In this document: positions 36,016 to 48,254 of the stretch, one piece after another
Layout: every line of letters begins with the position of its first letter
Numbering within the stretch: the first letter of the stretch is position 1
NCBI GenBank assembly: GCA_004352715.1
Contig: SCFE01000062.1
Span: forward strand, 866,272-930,271
Length of the DNA stretch: 64,000 nt
From: Hofstenia miamia
Taxonomy: Eukaryota > Xenacoelomorpha > Acoela
Direction of reading: 5' to 3'
Notes under the pieces: model-generated
The model's database searches: none
Seen by the model: the letters and a program-made list of their open reading frames with translations, nothing else
What the model was told of the DNA's origin: nothing
Translations under genes and position numbers: made by a program

Positions 36016-36614
36016 NNNNNNNNNNNNNNNNNNNNNNNNNNNNNNNNNNNNNNNNNNNNNNNNNNNNNNNNNNNNNNNNNNNNNNNNNNNNNNNNNNNNN
36101 NNNNNNNNNNNNNNNNNNNNNNNNNNNNNNNNNNNNNNNNNNNNNNNNNNNNNNNNNNNNNNNNNNNNNNNNNNNNNNNNNNNNNNNNNNNNNNNNNNNN
36201 NNNNNNNNNNNNNNNNNNNNNNNNNNNNNNNNNNNNNNNNNNNNNNNNNNNNNNNNNNNNNNNNNNNNNNNNNNNNNNNNNNNNNNNNNNNNNNNNNNNN
36301 NNNNNNNNNNNNNNNNNNNNNNNNNNNNNNNNNNNNNNNNNNNNNNNNNNNNNNNNNNNNNNNNNNNNNNNNNNNNNNNNNNNNNNNNNNNNNNNNNNNN
36401 NNNNNNNNNNNNNNNNNNNNNNNNNNNNNNNNNNNNNNNNNNNNNNNNNNNNNNNNNNNNNNNNNNNNNNNNNNNNNNNNNNNNNNNNNNNNNNNNNNNN
36501 NNNNNNNNNNNNNNNNNNNNNNNNNNNNNNNNNNNNNNNNNNNNNNNNNNNNNNNNNNNNNNNNNNNNNNNNNNNNNNNNNNNNNNNNNNNNNNNNNNNN
36601 NNNNAGCGACTCTA

Positions 36615-36646
<32 letters not shown>
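35956..36646. repeat. (TA)n tract with 589-N gap
   Basis: TA dinucleotides occupy about 35958-36012 and 36617-36646, with N at 36016-36604. The gap sits directly upstream of the truncated Penelope-like element and could hide its 5' part. Confidence 0.85.
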
Positions 36647-36649
<3 letters not shown>

Positions 36650-37740
36650 ATGGGATCACCATTAGGCCCATTAATAGCAAATTTTGCAATGGATATGATA
36701 GAATCAAATTTTCATAATGAAAAAATTTTGTTTTACAGAGTCTATGTAAATGACATATTCGCTATTTTTAATAATAAAGAAGAAACCCATTGTTTTTTAA
36801 AGAAATATAATCTTAAGATTGAAAATATCAAATTTACAATGGGATATCACCATCAAAAACTATGGTAACGATGTAACTTCTGAAGTATACATTAAGAAAA
36901 CAAGTACAGGCCTTTACATACCATTCGCTTCTTATTGTACTTAAAAGTTTAAACCAATTACTATAAAATGCTTATGTGAAAGATATATAAAAATTTCAAC
37001 GAATTTTGAACTACTAACAAAGAGCCTGGATGTGTTATTTTCGACATTCCGAGAAAGTGGATACCCTAATATAATGCTAAAAGAAATAACATCAAAATGC
37101 TTAAATTCAAATTATAAAATCGATGTAGATAAACAAAACTCAAACAATTATAAAGAGATTGTATTTTGGAAGTTACCATACGTTGAAAGTAAACAATTTG
37201 TTAATAAGAAAAAGATCAAGATTATCAATGCAAGATTAACATCATCCAAAATTAGAACTGTTTTTACATCTTTACAAACTAGTAATGTATTTAATAACAA
37301 AAATCGAAATCCTGGAATGCTTAGTTTCATCCATCGTCTAAAAATATACTTTTAATAGCTGTAACAAGCTATATATTGGTGAAACTAAACGACATTTTGA
37401 CATTCGAATTAAAGAACATCTAAACGTCCACCTAGAAACCGAAATATTCAACCACCACCACGAATTGAAGAAAACAAATTTCAAAATAGTCATGAGAACT
37501 ACCCACACTGAGATCAGTGAGGCATTAATTATAAAACAACACAATAAAGAAAACATTTTAAATAAGCAATGCAATTTGGGAAAAAATGAAATATAAATTT
37601 TTTTAGTGTATTTAATATAATTAACTTATAACGTATTATATTGTAAACTAGCATTATTTGTGTTTACCGCAATTTTAAACTGACGATGACAATAATATAG
37701 TCGAAACGTTTCTATTTAAATTTATATATATATATATATA
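36647..37740 (+). pseudogene. Penelope-like element: RT remnant plus GIY-YIG endonuclease
   Basis: The first frame has GSPLGPLIAN and then YRVYVNDIFAIF, the palm motifs of Penelope-like reverse transcriptases, with the catalytic YxDD box reading YVND (36743-36754). Further frames continue with NDVTSEVYIKKTSTGLY, FRESGYP and WKLPYVESK. In a new frame (37357-37596) LYIGETKRHFDIRIKEHL gives the YIG half and the Arg of the GIY-YIG nuclease, with HHHELKK after it. The 3' end has an ACTGACGATG ... GTCGAAACGTTT segment and then (TA)n, a typical element end. Several frameshifts and stops are present, the 5' end is truncated at the TA tract and gap, and the altered RT box also argues against activity. 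Confidence 0.85.
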
Positions 37741-39980
37741 GAAAAAATTCTCATGACGCAGGAAAATTTCAATTATAGTTGACAACAGCCATCTTTAATG
37801 TTTGTGGCTTAATCTAGTTAAATAAGCTTATGTTTTTCATTGTTTAAAATCGATACTAACTTTAATAGTGCGTTTGGGGAATTATTTGTTGAAAACAAAT
37901 AACTAAAACTTACTGTCAGACGTTCTGGATGTACCTCTAACTCTAAAGTTGTACATTTGTGAACTCTACTCAAATGTTTGCAAAAGTGAATTATTAAAGT
38001 CGTGGTCGATATACTGGGAAATAATATTACACAGTGTGTACTTAAAGATGTTAAGCAAATATAACAGGTTTCCAGATAAAATTTTGGAAATATTTAGAAT
38101 TCCAAACTCATTTCTAAATTTTAGCTTTGTGCAATTTGCATTTTTAGCATATTACATATTTATCTAGAGCAATTCCAGTACATATTATTTAATAATTTAC
38201 ATAGCAACTAATTGAGATTAATTGAATAACTTAGTCCAGCAATAATCAACTTTAGTGATGGTAAACTTTTAGATGTCATCTAATCTTTGCTTTACGACAT
38301 ATGAGAATTGACTTTATTGTATGTAAACCAGTTAGAAATTAGCATTGAGCAAATACATTCTATTGTTGAGTGTACACAGCTGCAACCAAGCTTCAAAAAG
38401 CATTCCAACTTATCACTGTGAAATTTTAGTAACTTTAGTTTTTTGCGAGAGATATAGATTTGAGAGCGTTGATTGAAGTTTGGCATTTTACGAAATTTTT
38501 ATTCATATGCCAAAGATACGAAGAAATATTGTCCTGCATTGAAGGAGCTTGTCTTAAAAGTAGAAAAGGTTGTAAACCATTATTTAATTCATGAAAATTT
38601 TATAATTTTGTACAGGCTCTGTATAAAATAAGACATTCTTACGCGATGAATCAAAGTAGGTCAGCATTTGCTTTGACCCAAAATTTTCAACAGAAAATTG
38701 TAGAAATGTTTTCTTCATAGGAACATATATCAAGAAGTTGATGGCATTTACATTATAATTCAATGGGTAAAATTGTTCTTACAAACCTTAAGACTCAAGA
38801 TGATAACAAACAGGAATGCTTCAAACCTCATTTAACCCTTATCAGTTATTCGACTACAAATTGAAGTCATTAAAAATGTTTAATCTCTAAATTAAGGGAT
38901 GAATTTGAATGGTTATATTATTGTATGGGTATTAGACCATATTTTTCAGTTATATGATATAAATGCCCATGAAGTACTATAATCCACTCATCACCTTAGG
39001 GGAATAATTATAACCTTTTTGATTTTTAGTCAAATATCCTATGAGGGCTAACAGGAGTGAACTTCAATATAAAATACATCATCCTCGAAAACCATCTAGA
39101 TTTGCTTTGAGATCATTATTTGACGTCTCTGTTTAGACAGAAAAAAAATTTACAAATAGTGAGATATTCGGAACAAAAATACATATAATTGGCTTACCTC
39201 TCAAAAGTTAGATGCACTATGGTGAAAACCTGAACGCGAATTAAGGAAAATGTATTTCATTTGTGAAGTCAGCTGTCAAAAAAGTTCAATTTAAGATTAA
39301 CAACATCACAATTTTTGTTTAAAACACTGGGTGTTAATCTGAACAATTTAAACCTACAGCAATTACGATATTAGGACTCTACTCTATTAAGAATGTCGGA
39401 AATACTAGTCTAATTCCTGATGATCAAAATATTTAGGCTCAAGCATGAGTGTACACACTAAAATAATGATCGCATTTTTCATAATTTTATATGACAAAAC
39501 ATAACAAAGGGTTATTATAAAAATTTAGTTGGACAGCATGATTTTGAATATACGTATGTAACATAAATAAGAAATATTAGTAGCTAATTCAAATCAATTT
39601 TGTTGTGAAGAGCATTGATGTATTTCATGGAGAAAATTCAAAATACATATACAAAAAAGTGGCGACTACTTTAAAAATTTGATATTTTTTACTGTATCAA
39701 GAATATTGCAGGCAATCTTAAAGGAATAAATATTTATGAATACAGACGCCACAAACATTAGTCAGAAGTATAAAAACAAGGAAAAAGAAAAGCGACCAAT
39801 ATTATATGATGCATATAGTTCCCTTGATAATGGTTATTTAAAAAATACCAAACATATCTCTTTGAAGATAATATGCACGTTTTCCGATTGGAGAAAATTT
39901 TCTTTGATTATTTCAAATTTGATGATAATAGGACAAAAATATTTGGTCTGTACATGTTCATTTCGAAAAACCTTCTATTA
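37741..39980. other. No feature recognised
   Basis: AT-rich intergenic DNA. Open frames up to 81 codons (39736-39981) show no family motif. Confidence 0.55.
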
Positions 39981-40018
39981 GCAATAAATTTGCTTTAAAT
40001 CTTATTATTATTATTATT
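39981..40018 (+). mobile_element. LINE 3' terminus (hairpin plus TTATTA tail)
   Basis: GCAATAAATTTGCTTTAAAT followed by CTTATTATTATT closely matches the end of the LINE fragment at 56867-56905. Together with the preceding A it forms a short hairpin (AGCAA / TTGCT). Upstream sequence is too decayed to recognise coding. Confidence 0.5.
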
Positions 40019-40594
40019 TTGGGGCATAATTTTTCAAAAATTAATGACTTGCAAGTTTTAACTAATGTAAGAAATCATTTATCAAAACCCTGATGGAGTG
40101 ACCTCAAAAGAAAGATTTATGTTTAATTTAATTGATAGAATGCCTCATTACTGATTTTAAAAACCTATTTTTCAAAAAAGATGAAATGCGCTTAATGACA
40201 CATTCTTAAAATATATAGGCCACATTCAAACATATCTGTCTTATATCTCTAATTATTGGAAATAAATGAATCCACTTTTCAATTACTTTTTTTAATTCAC
40301 AAAATGAAGCCATTAATATATTCAATTTTGGGTATTTCTAAGCAATGTTTTCACCTAATATTAATTTCATGAAATATTTTCAAAACAATGCAGAGAAATC
40401 TTCCTAATTGCATTTTAATATATTTGTTAATATATATATAAAAATTGATACTGCAGTGAAGTTGAAAATGAAAATCTAATGCTCACATAGATAAACTATT
40501 TGTAGTTACCAAAAATGTAAACATATTGATGCAAATATTCTTACCAAGTATTTATAAATATATTTATCTCTATTTAGTAGATCATACAAGCATC

Positions 40595-40648
40595 CTGTTA
40601 TTATTATTATTAATATTATTATTATTACTATTATTATTGTTGTTGTAT
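40595..40648. repeat. (TTA)n-type simple repeat
   Basis: Imperfect TTATTA run with ACT and TTG interruptions. Confidence 0.75.
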
Positions 40649-41570
40649 TATATTTAATGCAAAAGCTCTAAATGTATCTTGGTAAGACAACGTTTATTGA
40701 ATTATACAATAACTTTGTGATGAAAATTAATAATGCATATGTAATATTGTTTAACTTAATAAGTAAATTTATAAACTAAATTGTAATTGAGCTGCAAAAC
40801 TGTTAGGCAATTACCAGTAAATAATTATTTAGATATTAAATAAAATTTGCATGATTAAAATATTTATTACATAAAACATTCAAATTTTTTAATTTCTATT
40901 ATTTGTTATGTAGAAAATTGATTTATTTTGATATAAGTGACAACCTAGGAAAATGTTGTCTTAAAGCTAAATTTGTGTGGATGGAGAGTCTCATATATTT
41001 GGAATGAAAATTAAGTAAATATATCTGTAATGAACCAAATGAGAAAAACTTAAAAATATTCAATAGCAACTCTACTTGCATGGCATTTGCAAAAGTTATA
41101 GAAATGGTAAACTTTTAACTAGAATTTTTAGTCATATTTGAAATTAAATCATAATTTTGTGCAAATGAAACGATGTAAACCAGACAGTTTAATATTAAAA
41201 TTCAGTGGCTTGGGAATATGGAATCGATCTACACGGTCTCGAAATATATTTTAATTTAGGCTTTGTTCTTCTGTCAAGATAATATGAATAAATTCAGAAG
41301 CTTTTACCATCTATTGTTTAAACTAGAATTTTTTGGGAAGTCACAATGATTGAGGCGAGATTAGTATAACAGGTACAACTATTGTCAGAAACATTAATTG
41401 TTACAGTTTTATCATTTTTGATGTAGGAGACGCATTGTCGAAGTGATAATACGTTGTTTCGATGTATCAGTAAAATCCTAACAACCTCAACAAATTTCGA
41501 AAATTTTGAAAAGTGGTTAATATGCAAGAATTTTTTAATACATTAAGACATTATTTATGAACTATTCTAA

Positions 41571-41814
41571 TATACAAGGTGTCCGTAAAGTCTGGACACA
41601 GGAAAATTAACTATTTTTCAATGTAGGCTTTAAAATTATTCATATATTTTTTGCATCCATGCTTCAAGAACAATTTAAACTTTATAGTTCTCAGTGGCTA
41701 TGGTGTCTTAATTTAAAAATCTAGTGTACCTAATTCGGAAAAAAGTTCACTTATTTAGATAGTGGCGAAATTATGAAATTTTATTTTGTCCAGACTTTAT
41801 GGACACCCTATATA
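41571..41814. mobile_element. mariner-type MITE (244 bp)
   Basis: The left end is TATACAAGGTGTCCGTAAAG and continues TCTGGACA. The reverse complement of the right end is TATATAGGGTGTCCATAAAG and continues TCTGGACA, so 25 of 28 positions match. The element starts and ends in TA, as expected for mariner targets. It is non-coding inside. The GGTGTCC start resembles the GGTGTCGC terminus of the element at 62711, consistent with related superfamilies. Confidence 0.85.
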
Positions 41815-41931
41815 AAATATAACGAATGAATGTGTCAGCCAATAAGTTTATGAATGAGAAACTCGACCTGCATTTTCTATAAGATAACTTAATTAAAAAC
41901 TCCCCGTAACTGTTAGACTGTGAAACTATTT

Positions 41932-41967
<36 letters not shown>

Positions 41968-42124
41968 CATTTTTATTCCCATATTTCGTGTAACAAGCAA
42001 GATATTAATTTTAAAAATATTTGAAAATATTAAGAATGAGAATTATATTTAGCTATTTCCGATTATTATCCAAAGCTACATTTTTAAATTAAATATCATT
42101 TTAATTTGTGTTCAAATTAATTAA

Positions 42125-42132
42125 GGCAGAAA
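42125..42132. repeat. 8-bp target site duplication, left copy
   Basis: GGCAGAAA, repeated exactly at 42714-42721. Confidence 0.85.
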
Positions 42133-42713
42133 TAGGGCCCTACGAGTACTCGATATTTTGCGTCGGTTTGAGTCGTGTTGAGTCCCCGACCCGACTCGGA
42201 ACGAAGTTTATGCACTTGCGGCTTTCTAGGTGGGTCGAGTCAACTCAATTTGTGTTAATTTGATATTTAATTGTAAACTGCGTCTTTACTTAATTGACCA
42301 AATTTATATATTTACCTTATTGAAAAACCTTTCTACACAATTTTTTTTCATGGCCCATTGTGTTTGAGTTATATTGTCTATATTAACTAGCATCATAATA
42401 TTCGTTGATTAATAGTACATTGCTAGCCTCTCATTGTTGAGTGTAAGATTAATATTTGATGGCTTTAATTTGTAAGCAAACTTTATACATTTATTCCAAT
42501 GATAGATGACAGGTTTTGTTTTCTTGAAATTGATTGATTAATATACTATACTACAATATTGGATACAACATTGATCATTTAGTAGTGAACTTTACATTTA
42601 TGATATTGATGGGCCTATGTGCTTTGACAAAACTCGAGATTCGAAGTCACACTCGAATCGACTCGAATTTTAAGAGAACTCGAATAAAAAATATCCCGAC
42701 TCTCAGAGCCCTA
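42133..42713. mobile_element. Non-autonomous hAT element, CTCGA-repeat family (581 bp)
   Basis: The left terminus TAGGGCCCTACGAGT and the reverse complement of the right terminus TAGGGCTCTGAGAGT are inverted repeats, flanked by an exact 8-bp duplication (GGCAGAAA). Many ACTCGA/TCGAGT motifs cluster near both ends, and the left end also has CCCGACCCGACTCGG. No transposase frame is present. Fragments of the same family occur at 30601-30662 and probably 12857-12902. Confidence 0.85.
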
Positions 42714-42721
42714 GGCAGAAA
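42714..42721. repeat. 8-bp target site duplication, right copy
   Basis: GGCAGAAA, identical to 42125-42132. Confidence 0.85.
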
Positions 42722-43097
42722 TTAATCTTAGAATTTCATTAATGTATTCCATTATTTTTTTTCTGCGCAACCAGTTATAAATAATTGCTCAAAACTTCTA
42801 CCATTAAAGTGATCATTGAACTAATGTGACATCGGAAATAAGGAAGAATAATAGAAATACCACGACACCTCAGCAAACTTTTGCTAATATAATAATTCCT
42901 ACTGTTAACGAAGTCCATAGACAAGATACTGAGACGAAACTTAATTCTTAACAACTACACTATGTAAATTACACAAAAATATAACTATTAAATACAATTT
43001 GGTGACAGTGTAAAAGAGATAAAATATTCTTTTAAAATAATAAAACCATGAGAAAAATTTATAAATGTCATCATGAATATATACATGTATATAGATA

Positions 43098-43258
43098 TAT
43101 ATATATNNNNNNNNNNNNNNNNNNNNNNNNNNNNNNNNNNNNNNNNNNNNNNNNNNNNNNNNNNNNNNNNNNNNNNNNNNNNNNNNNNNNNNNNNNNNNN
43201 NNNNNNNNNNNNNNNNNNNNNNNNNNNNNNNNNNNNNNNNNNNNNNNTATATATATAT
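43098..43258. repeat. (TA)n tract with 141-N gap
   Basis: TA dinucleotides on both sides of N 43107-43247. Confidence 0.85.
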
Positions 43259-43453
43259 AAATTATAATTTGATGAGATTCATTTAATTTCAATCGATTTA
43301 AAAGCATTGAATTTATCTTAGTCATCGTCAATTTACAAATATTTGCGCTAACAAATGCTTACAATATTTAACACTCTGTAAGATAAATAATACGGCATAA
43401 TATGAATATAATAAAACATCTTAAATAAACAATAATTACTAAAGAATATCTTG

Positions 43454-43512
43454 AAGCAGATGTTCAACCACCATCATGAATTAAAGAAAGGAAATTTTGA
43501 AATTCCAATGGG
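43454..43512 (+). pseudogene. Penelope-like element GIY-YIG fragment
   Basis: MFNHHHELKKGNFEI matches the segment IFNHHHELKKTNFKI of the element at 36647-37740. Only this 3' part of the nuclease region is recognisable. Confidence 0.6.
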
Positions 43513-45324
43513 CACTATCCGCAATAAGCTCTATAATCCTTTAATAATATTAACCTTACATAGCCTGGTAATTTTTCAGGATCCTCCAAAAAATATTTAA
43601 GCGTTTATAACACAAAATCTAATAAAGATATTCAAAATCTGCAAGCACTATCCGATAGAGGATTACCACCTTCGCCGTGCCCTCTGACACGCCTGAATGG
43701 GTTTGGGAGGTTTATCAGGAAACAGCCAAAATTCATGGTTAATGCCATGGGCTTTAAACCTTATATTTAGCTGAACATTTGGTTTGGAGAAAATTCAGAA
43801 CATTTTTTAAGAAATCAAAATCTTTCATGTAGCTTAGGCAGACCAATGAATGTTGATCAATGAATACGTACATTCCTCACGATTCCTTATGAGCTTGGAG
43901 AAACTTTTTATTATAAATAGGAAAAACGACTTTTCCGTTTAAATGGACATCAGACTGCTTAAGGCTAAATAATAGGCTACAATTTTTTAGTAATTGTGCT
44001 TAACGGTAGTCTTCCTGACCCGATTTTTCAGGAAAAAATTAAATTTATACTGCGTTGAAAAATGTAGCTCATTCTAGAATAATTAAAAGGAAAGGTTCCA
44101 ATAAATACACATTTTTGAATGACAATGGTTTTAGACCTTCTTCTATGGACTTCAAACATAGAAGAATAAATAAAAACAAAATGGGACAAGGACTAGTTAG
44201 TGTAACGAAGTTCAAAGGAATACAATCATTTGCTAAAAAAGGACAACTAGTTAAAATTTCATCTATATTCCAAAATAAAATTGAATTGAAATCAACTGTG
44301 TAGGATAAAGGTCTACGGAATGCAAATAAATTATAGTAAATTTTATCAGATGAGTTATAAACTTCTGCCTTAAATTTTCGCAATGCTTTGAAGAATGATG
44401 GCACAATTTTCAATATTTACTAATCGTCAATCAATTGTGCTTGGTTCTTAGATGTTTATACAAAATCTTTGAACGTTGCGTAATAAAATCTTTTATTGAA
44501 GTTTTTATAACTTAAATAAACTGAATTTAAACAATAAAATCATGCTTATATTCAAATTTTAAAACTAAACGGTTTTTTGTACACTGTCTAAGTCAGAGGC
44601 TTGCTGTGACTCTGTGACTAGCATTCCAGAATGTCTTAAGTTCAGAGTTGGCATGCATAAACATGGCATGTTTACAGATCTAACTATGGTAGACATATTT
44701 TAAGAAGTAAATATCCTCAAAACAGTTCATTTTGCAGAAGTACAGATGGCATACAGTATCTGACAAACAATTTAAACAAATACTTAAAAAATATAACGTA
44801 TGTTCAAAAGTAGTAAAATTAACCCCTACCTGCCTACGGTATCAGTTAGGATACAATCTGTTTTGTCCATTTTTGCAAGCAATATCCTTCAAGCTAATTA
44901 AGAAATTAGAGAATAATTCACAAAGAACACATCTATTCGCGTAAATGTGCTTTTCTGTTATGGTGAACATTTGTGCAAAAAAATGTTCGTGAATCATCAG
45001 ATTTTTAGAGCAATTTTCAGATTCTTCTCGTACTTAATATTTAGATAATAATGCTGTATAAAGCTCATGTGAGCTGTCCCACGACAAGCCTAATATATAC
45101 ATATATGTAAATATATATATATATATATATATTATAATAATTAGAGCAAAAATCTAGTAATAAAAGAAAAGTTCATTATACTTGATATGCAATGATGATT
45201 TAAGATTTATCATCATTTGCTTTGTAATGATATTGTATTTGCTAGTCAGATGACTGTCTTGTATGTTCCTCAAGACAAACTTATTATTTAATAGTTATTT
45301 TACTCCTGTAATTTTTCCAATCAG
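43513..45324. other. No gene recognised; possibly degraded retroelement DNA
   Basis: Overlapping open frames at 44055-44303 (plus) and 44413-44069 (minus) lack motifs. The plus frame is Lys-rich and could be old element sequence. (TA)n lies near 45109-45131. Confidence 0.4.
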
Positions 45325-45411
45325 GTCGGACTGGCTTCAGAAATCCTAGAGGAGTTTATGGAGAGGGAGCCACGTATTAGGCCAACCACTGGAGTTGTCA
45401 ATGAAATTTGA
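45325..45411 (+). CDS. Possible terminal exon, unrecognised
   Basis: A strong acceptor context (AATTTTTCCAATCAG) is followed in phase 0 by 28 codons with mixed composition (EILEEFMEREPRIRPTTG), ending in TGA. Local GC is much higher than the flanks. A second frame is also partly open, so the phase is uncertain. No upstream partner exon was found. Confidence 0.25.
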   Translation, partial: VGLASEILEEFMEREPRIRPTTGVVNEI

Positions 45412-45798
45412 TACAAAAGCAATCTTTTTATAATGAAGCTTGTACGTATATTTAGTTTGCCTGACTGAGTGGGTGTAGAATATTTCAGTTTTGTTTATAC
45501 GGAGTTGACTATTTTTAATCAACATACACACTGCATCATTATTAATGATTGATGCATTATATAAATGGAGAAAAGAGACACAGTATTATTCACGCATTCT
45601 TACAACTAAGCAAACAAAAAATGAATTATAGTAATAGAATGTAAACCCCCTTTAAATGCTTCCTATAAAATATGTGGTTATATTGCACATATGTACTGTT
45701 GAAGTTAAGAAATACATCTAGAAAGGATTATTTGTAGAATAGAACATTTGTACACGCGAGAAAAACTCGCGTACAATAAAATTTGATGTCTCCAGACA

Positions 45799-47513
45799 CC
45801 AAAGATGGAATCAGATCCAATATTTTAGGATCAGATCCTAATTTTTAAAAGAATTATAGTTTTCGATCCGAAACAGATTCGAATATAAATAAATATTTTA
45901 GCAATAAATAAACGTGGACTTAAATTAAATTATATACCTTCGGTATAGCAAATATATTTATGATTTTTTTCAATTGCGAACAGGAACTTTTAAGTGCTTC
46001 AACACTGTCATGAGATCAAAAATGGACATATACGATATACCGGGGAGAACAGGGTCGGGTTTGGACCGAGGTATGGGAAAAAATGAGACGACTTACTCAA
46101 TAGTGCATGCACGTAAACTCAAATGTAGTGAATCCGAGATAATTTAGAATCATTGTGTTGAAAAATCAATGTTAAATTTTGAAATACTACAAGAGTATCA
46201 AATGCTCTTCTAGTACTACAATCTAATACAGTCAATTTTTGTCAAGCAAACCAAAAAATTCAAAGGATTTTTTTGTTAACTTTCATAAAATGTGTCTAAA
46301 ATTTTCGGCCAATGTCCATCTATGCTTGAAATAGATTGCTTCGTTTATCTGTAATTGTCCACCCACAAGAAGAAAATTTTTCTGATTGGCGTGACTATGA
46401 TTAGGAATGGAAAATGATAATTTCTATGACCAAACTCCAATAAATCCATTTCTTTGCTTATTCGTAAGCTTTGTAGTAATCTAATTCCCGAAATTGTCAT
46501 CAAATATAACAAAATATATTTATAGAGTTTAAATAGTTGAGTTTCTTATGGTATTACAACCCTATTAATTTTATTATGTCCAAATCCAAAAATCTCCAGT
46601 TTGCAATGTTACTATGAATTGAGAAATGAAGTTGTTTCAAACAACAATATAAAACTTACTTCAAAATTGCAGCTAAGGCAATGAAAACAAGAATAGCACA
46701 AACAATAGAAAATTAAAGAACAAACCTAAAATATATATTGAAAGACATTAAAAAATATTGCAGTAGAGTGTATTGAAATCTGGGATAGAAAAATCCATTT
46801 TTTCAAACTAAGTGTGTGATTTAAATATAAATTTTGAATTTTACTTTTCATTGAAATTGGATACTAGATTGGATTACAAATTGTAAATTATATAAAAGCA
46901 ACATTAAATAAATTAAAGCTCTATTATTGCTTTGTCAAATGTATGGCTCTATAATAAATTTTGTATTAGTGATTATAATATCACGAACCTTCTGAAAACT
47001 AAATTGATCTTGGCATTGCAAGTTGCTTATAGTGCATCTTACGTGAGAATTTTGTATTGAAGAGCATCCCAAATGATATTAGTATCATTAAATTTCAGCA
47101 GTGTTTGCAGTAACTAAGATATTCCACTTGCTTGTCTGTGTTTCTTTTGCTTTTCATTTGCAAGTTTATGCAAACAAATGTTTTGGTTGCTTTACAATTT
47201 TATATTTATGTGATGGCTAACATGAATCGCATTTTCAGATTTGTAATATTAGTCATGAATTTTATAAGTTGCTGAAAAGGAATACGCGGAACCAGTTGTA
47301 TGAACAATGAAATTCAATTACAAAATTTCACTTAGATTGAGATTATTAACACACTTAAAGTGGCATTCAATGTAAAAATATGAGTAATATGTAACATGTA
47401 CAATATAACAATTATCAAAAAATTTTGGATCCGACACAGATCCCAAATTTTCTCAAAATGTAGATACGATCCGATCCAAACCAATCCGAGATCTGATCCA
47501 ATTCCAATCATTG
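45799..47513. mobile_element. Probable non-autonomous hAT element (about 1.7 kb)
   Basis: The left end (AAAGATGGAATCAGATCC) and the reverse complement of the right end (CAATGATTGGAATTGGATC, continuing AGATC) are imperfect inverted repeats. Both are followed by clusters of GGATCAGATCC/GATCCGATCC motifs, typical of hAT subterminal repeats. I do not see a matching 8-bp duplication. The right end lies inside the segment duplicated around the N at 47803. Confidence 0.45.
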
Positions 47514-48254
47514 TATAAAACAAATTTGTAATATGAGTGATTTTAATAATTCTTTTGCAGATGGTGAACATTTATAATATATACATTGATATAAATAAAT
47601 ACATGTTAAGCAGTAAAATTAAATTAACGATAAAAGTGGTTACGGACACAAATTATATTTTCTTATAATTAATAACCAATTTTTTTAGCAGCTAGATGTT
47701 CAATAGTAAAATATTAGAAATTACAAAAATAATATTAGTGTAGATATTGGGAATTGTCAGCAACGAATGGCAAATATTTATTACGATTCGATTGAAACAA
47801 AANCACTTAAAGTGGCATTCAATGTAAAAATATGAGTAATATGTAACATGTACAATATAACAATTATCAAAAAATTTTGGATCCGACACAGATCCCAAAT
47901 TTTCTCAAAATGTAGATACGATCCGATCCAAACCAATCCGAGATCTGATCCAATTCCAATCATTGTATAAAACAAATTTGTAATATGAGTGATTTTAATA
48001 ATTCTTTTGCAGATGGTGAACATTTATAATATATACATTGATATAAATAAATACATGTTAAGCAGTAAAATTAAATTAACGATAAAAGTGGTTACGGACA
48101 CAAATTATATTTTCTTATAATTAATAACCAATTTTTTTAGCAGCTAGATGTTCAATAGTAAAATATTAGAAATTACAAAAATAATATTAGTGTAGATATT
48201 GGGAATTGTCAGCAACGAATGGCAAATATTTATTACGATTCGATTGAAACAAAA
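47352..48254. other. 451-bp exact direct duplication joined by a single N (probable assembly artefact)
   Basis: Bases 47352-47802 and 47804-48254 read identically base for base by eye, with one N at 47803 between them. Unique sequence flanks each outer side. Two contigs that overlap by 451 bp but were abutted instead of merged would give exactly this. Confidence 0.85.

Noticed and set aside
44055-44413. Overlapping 82- and 114-codon ORFs on opposite strands
   Set aside because: Neither has a family motif; mutual overlap and Lys or Leu/Phe bias suggest old element DNA or chance.
47332-48023. Two identical 79-80 codon minus-strand ORFs
   Set aside because: They are the same sequence counted twice across the single-N join and have no protein motif.
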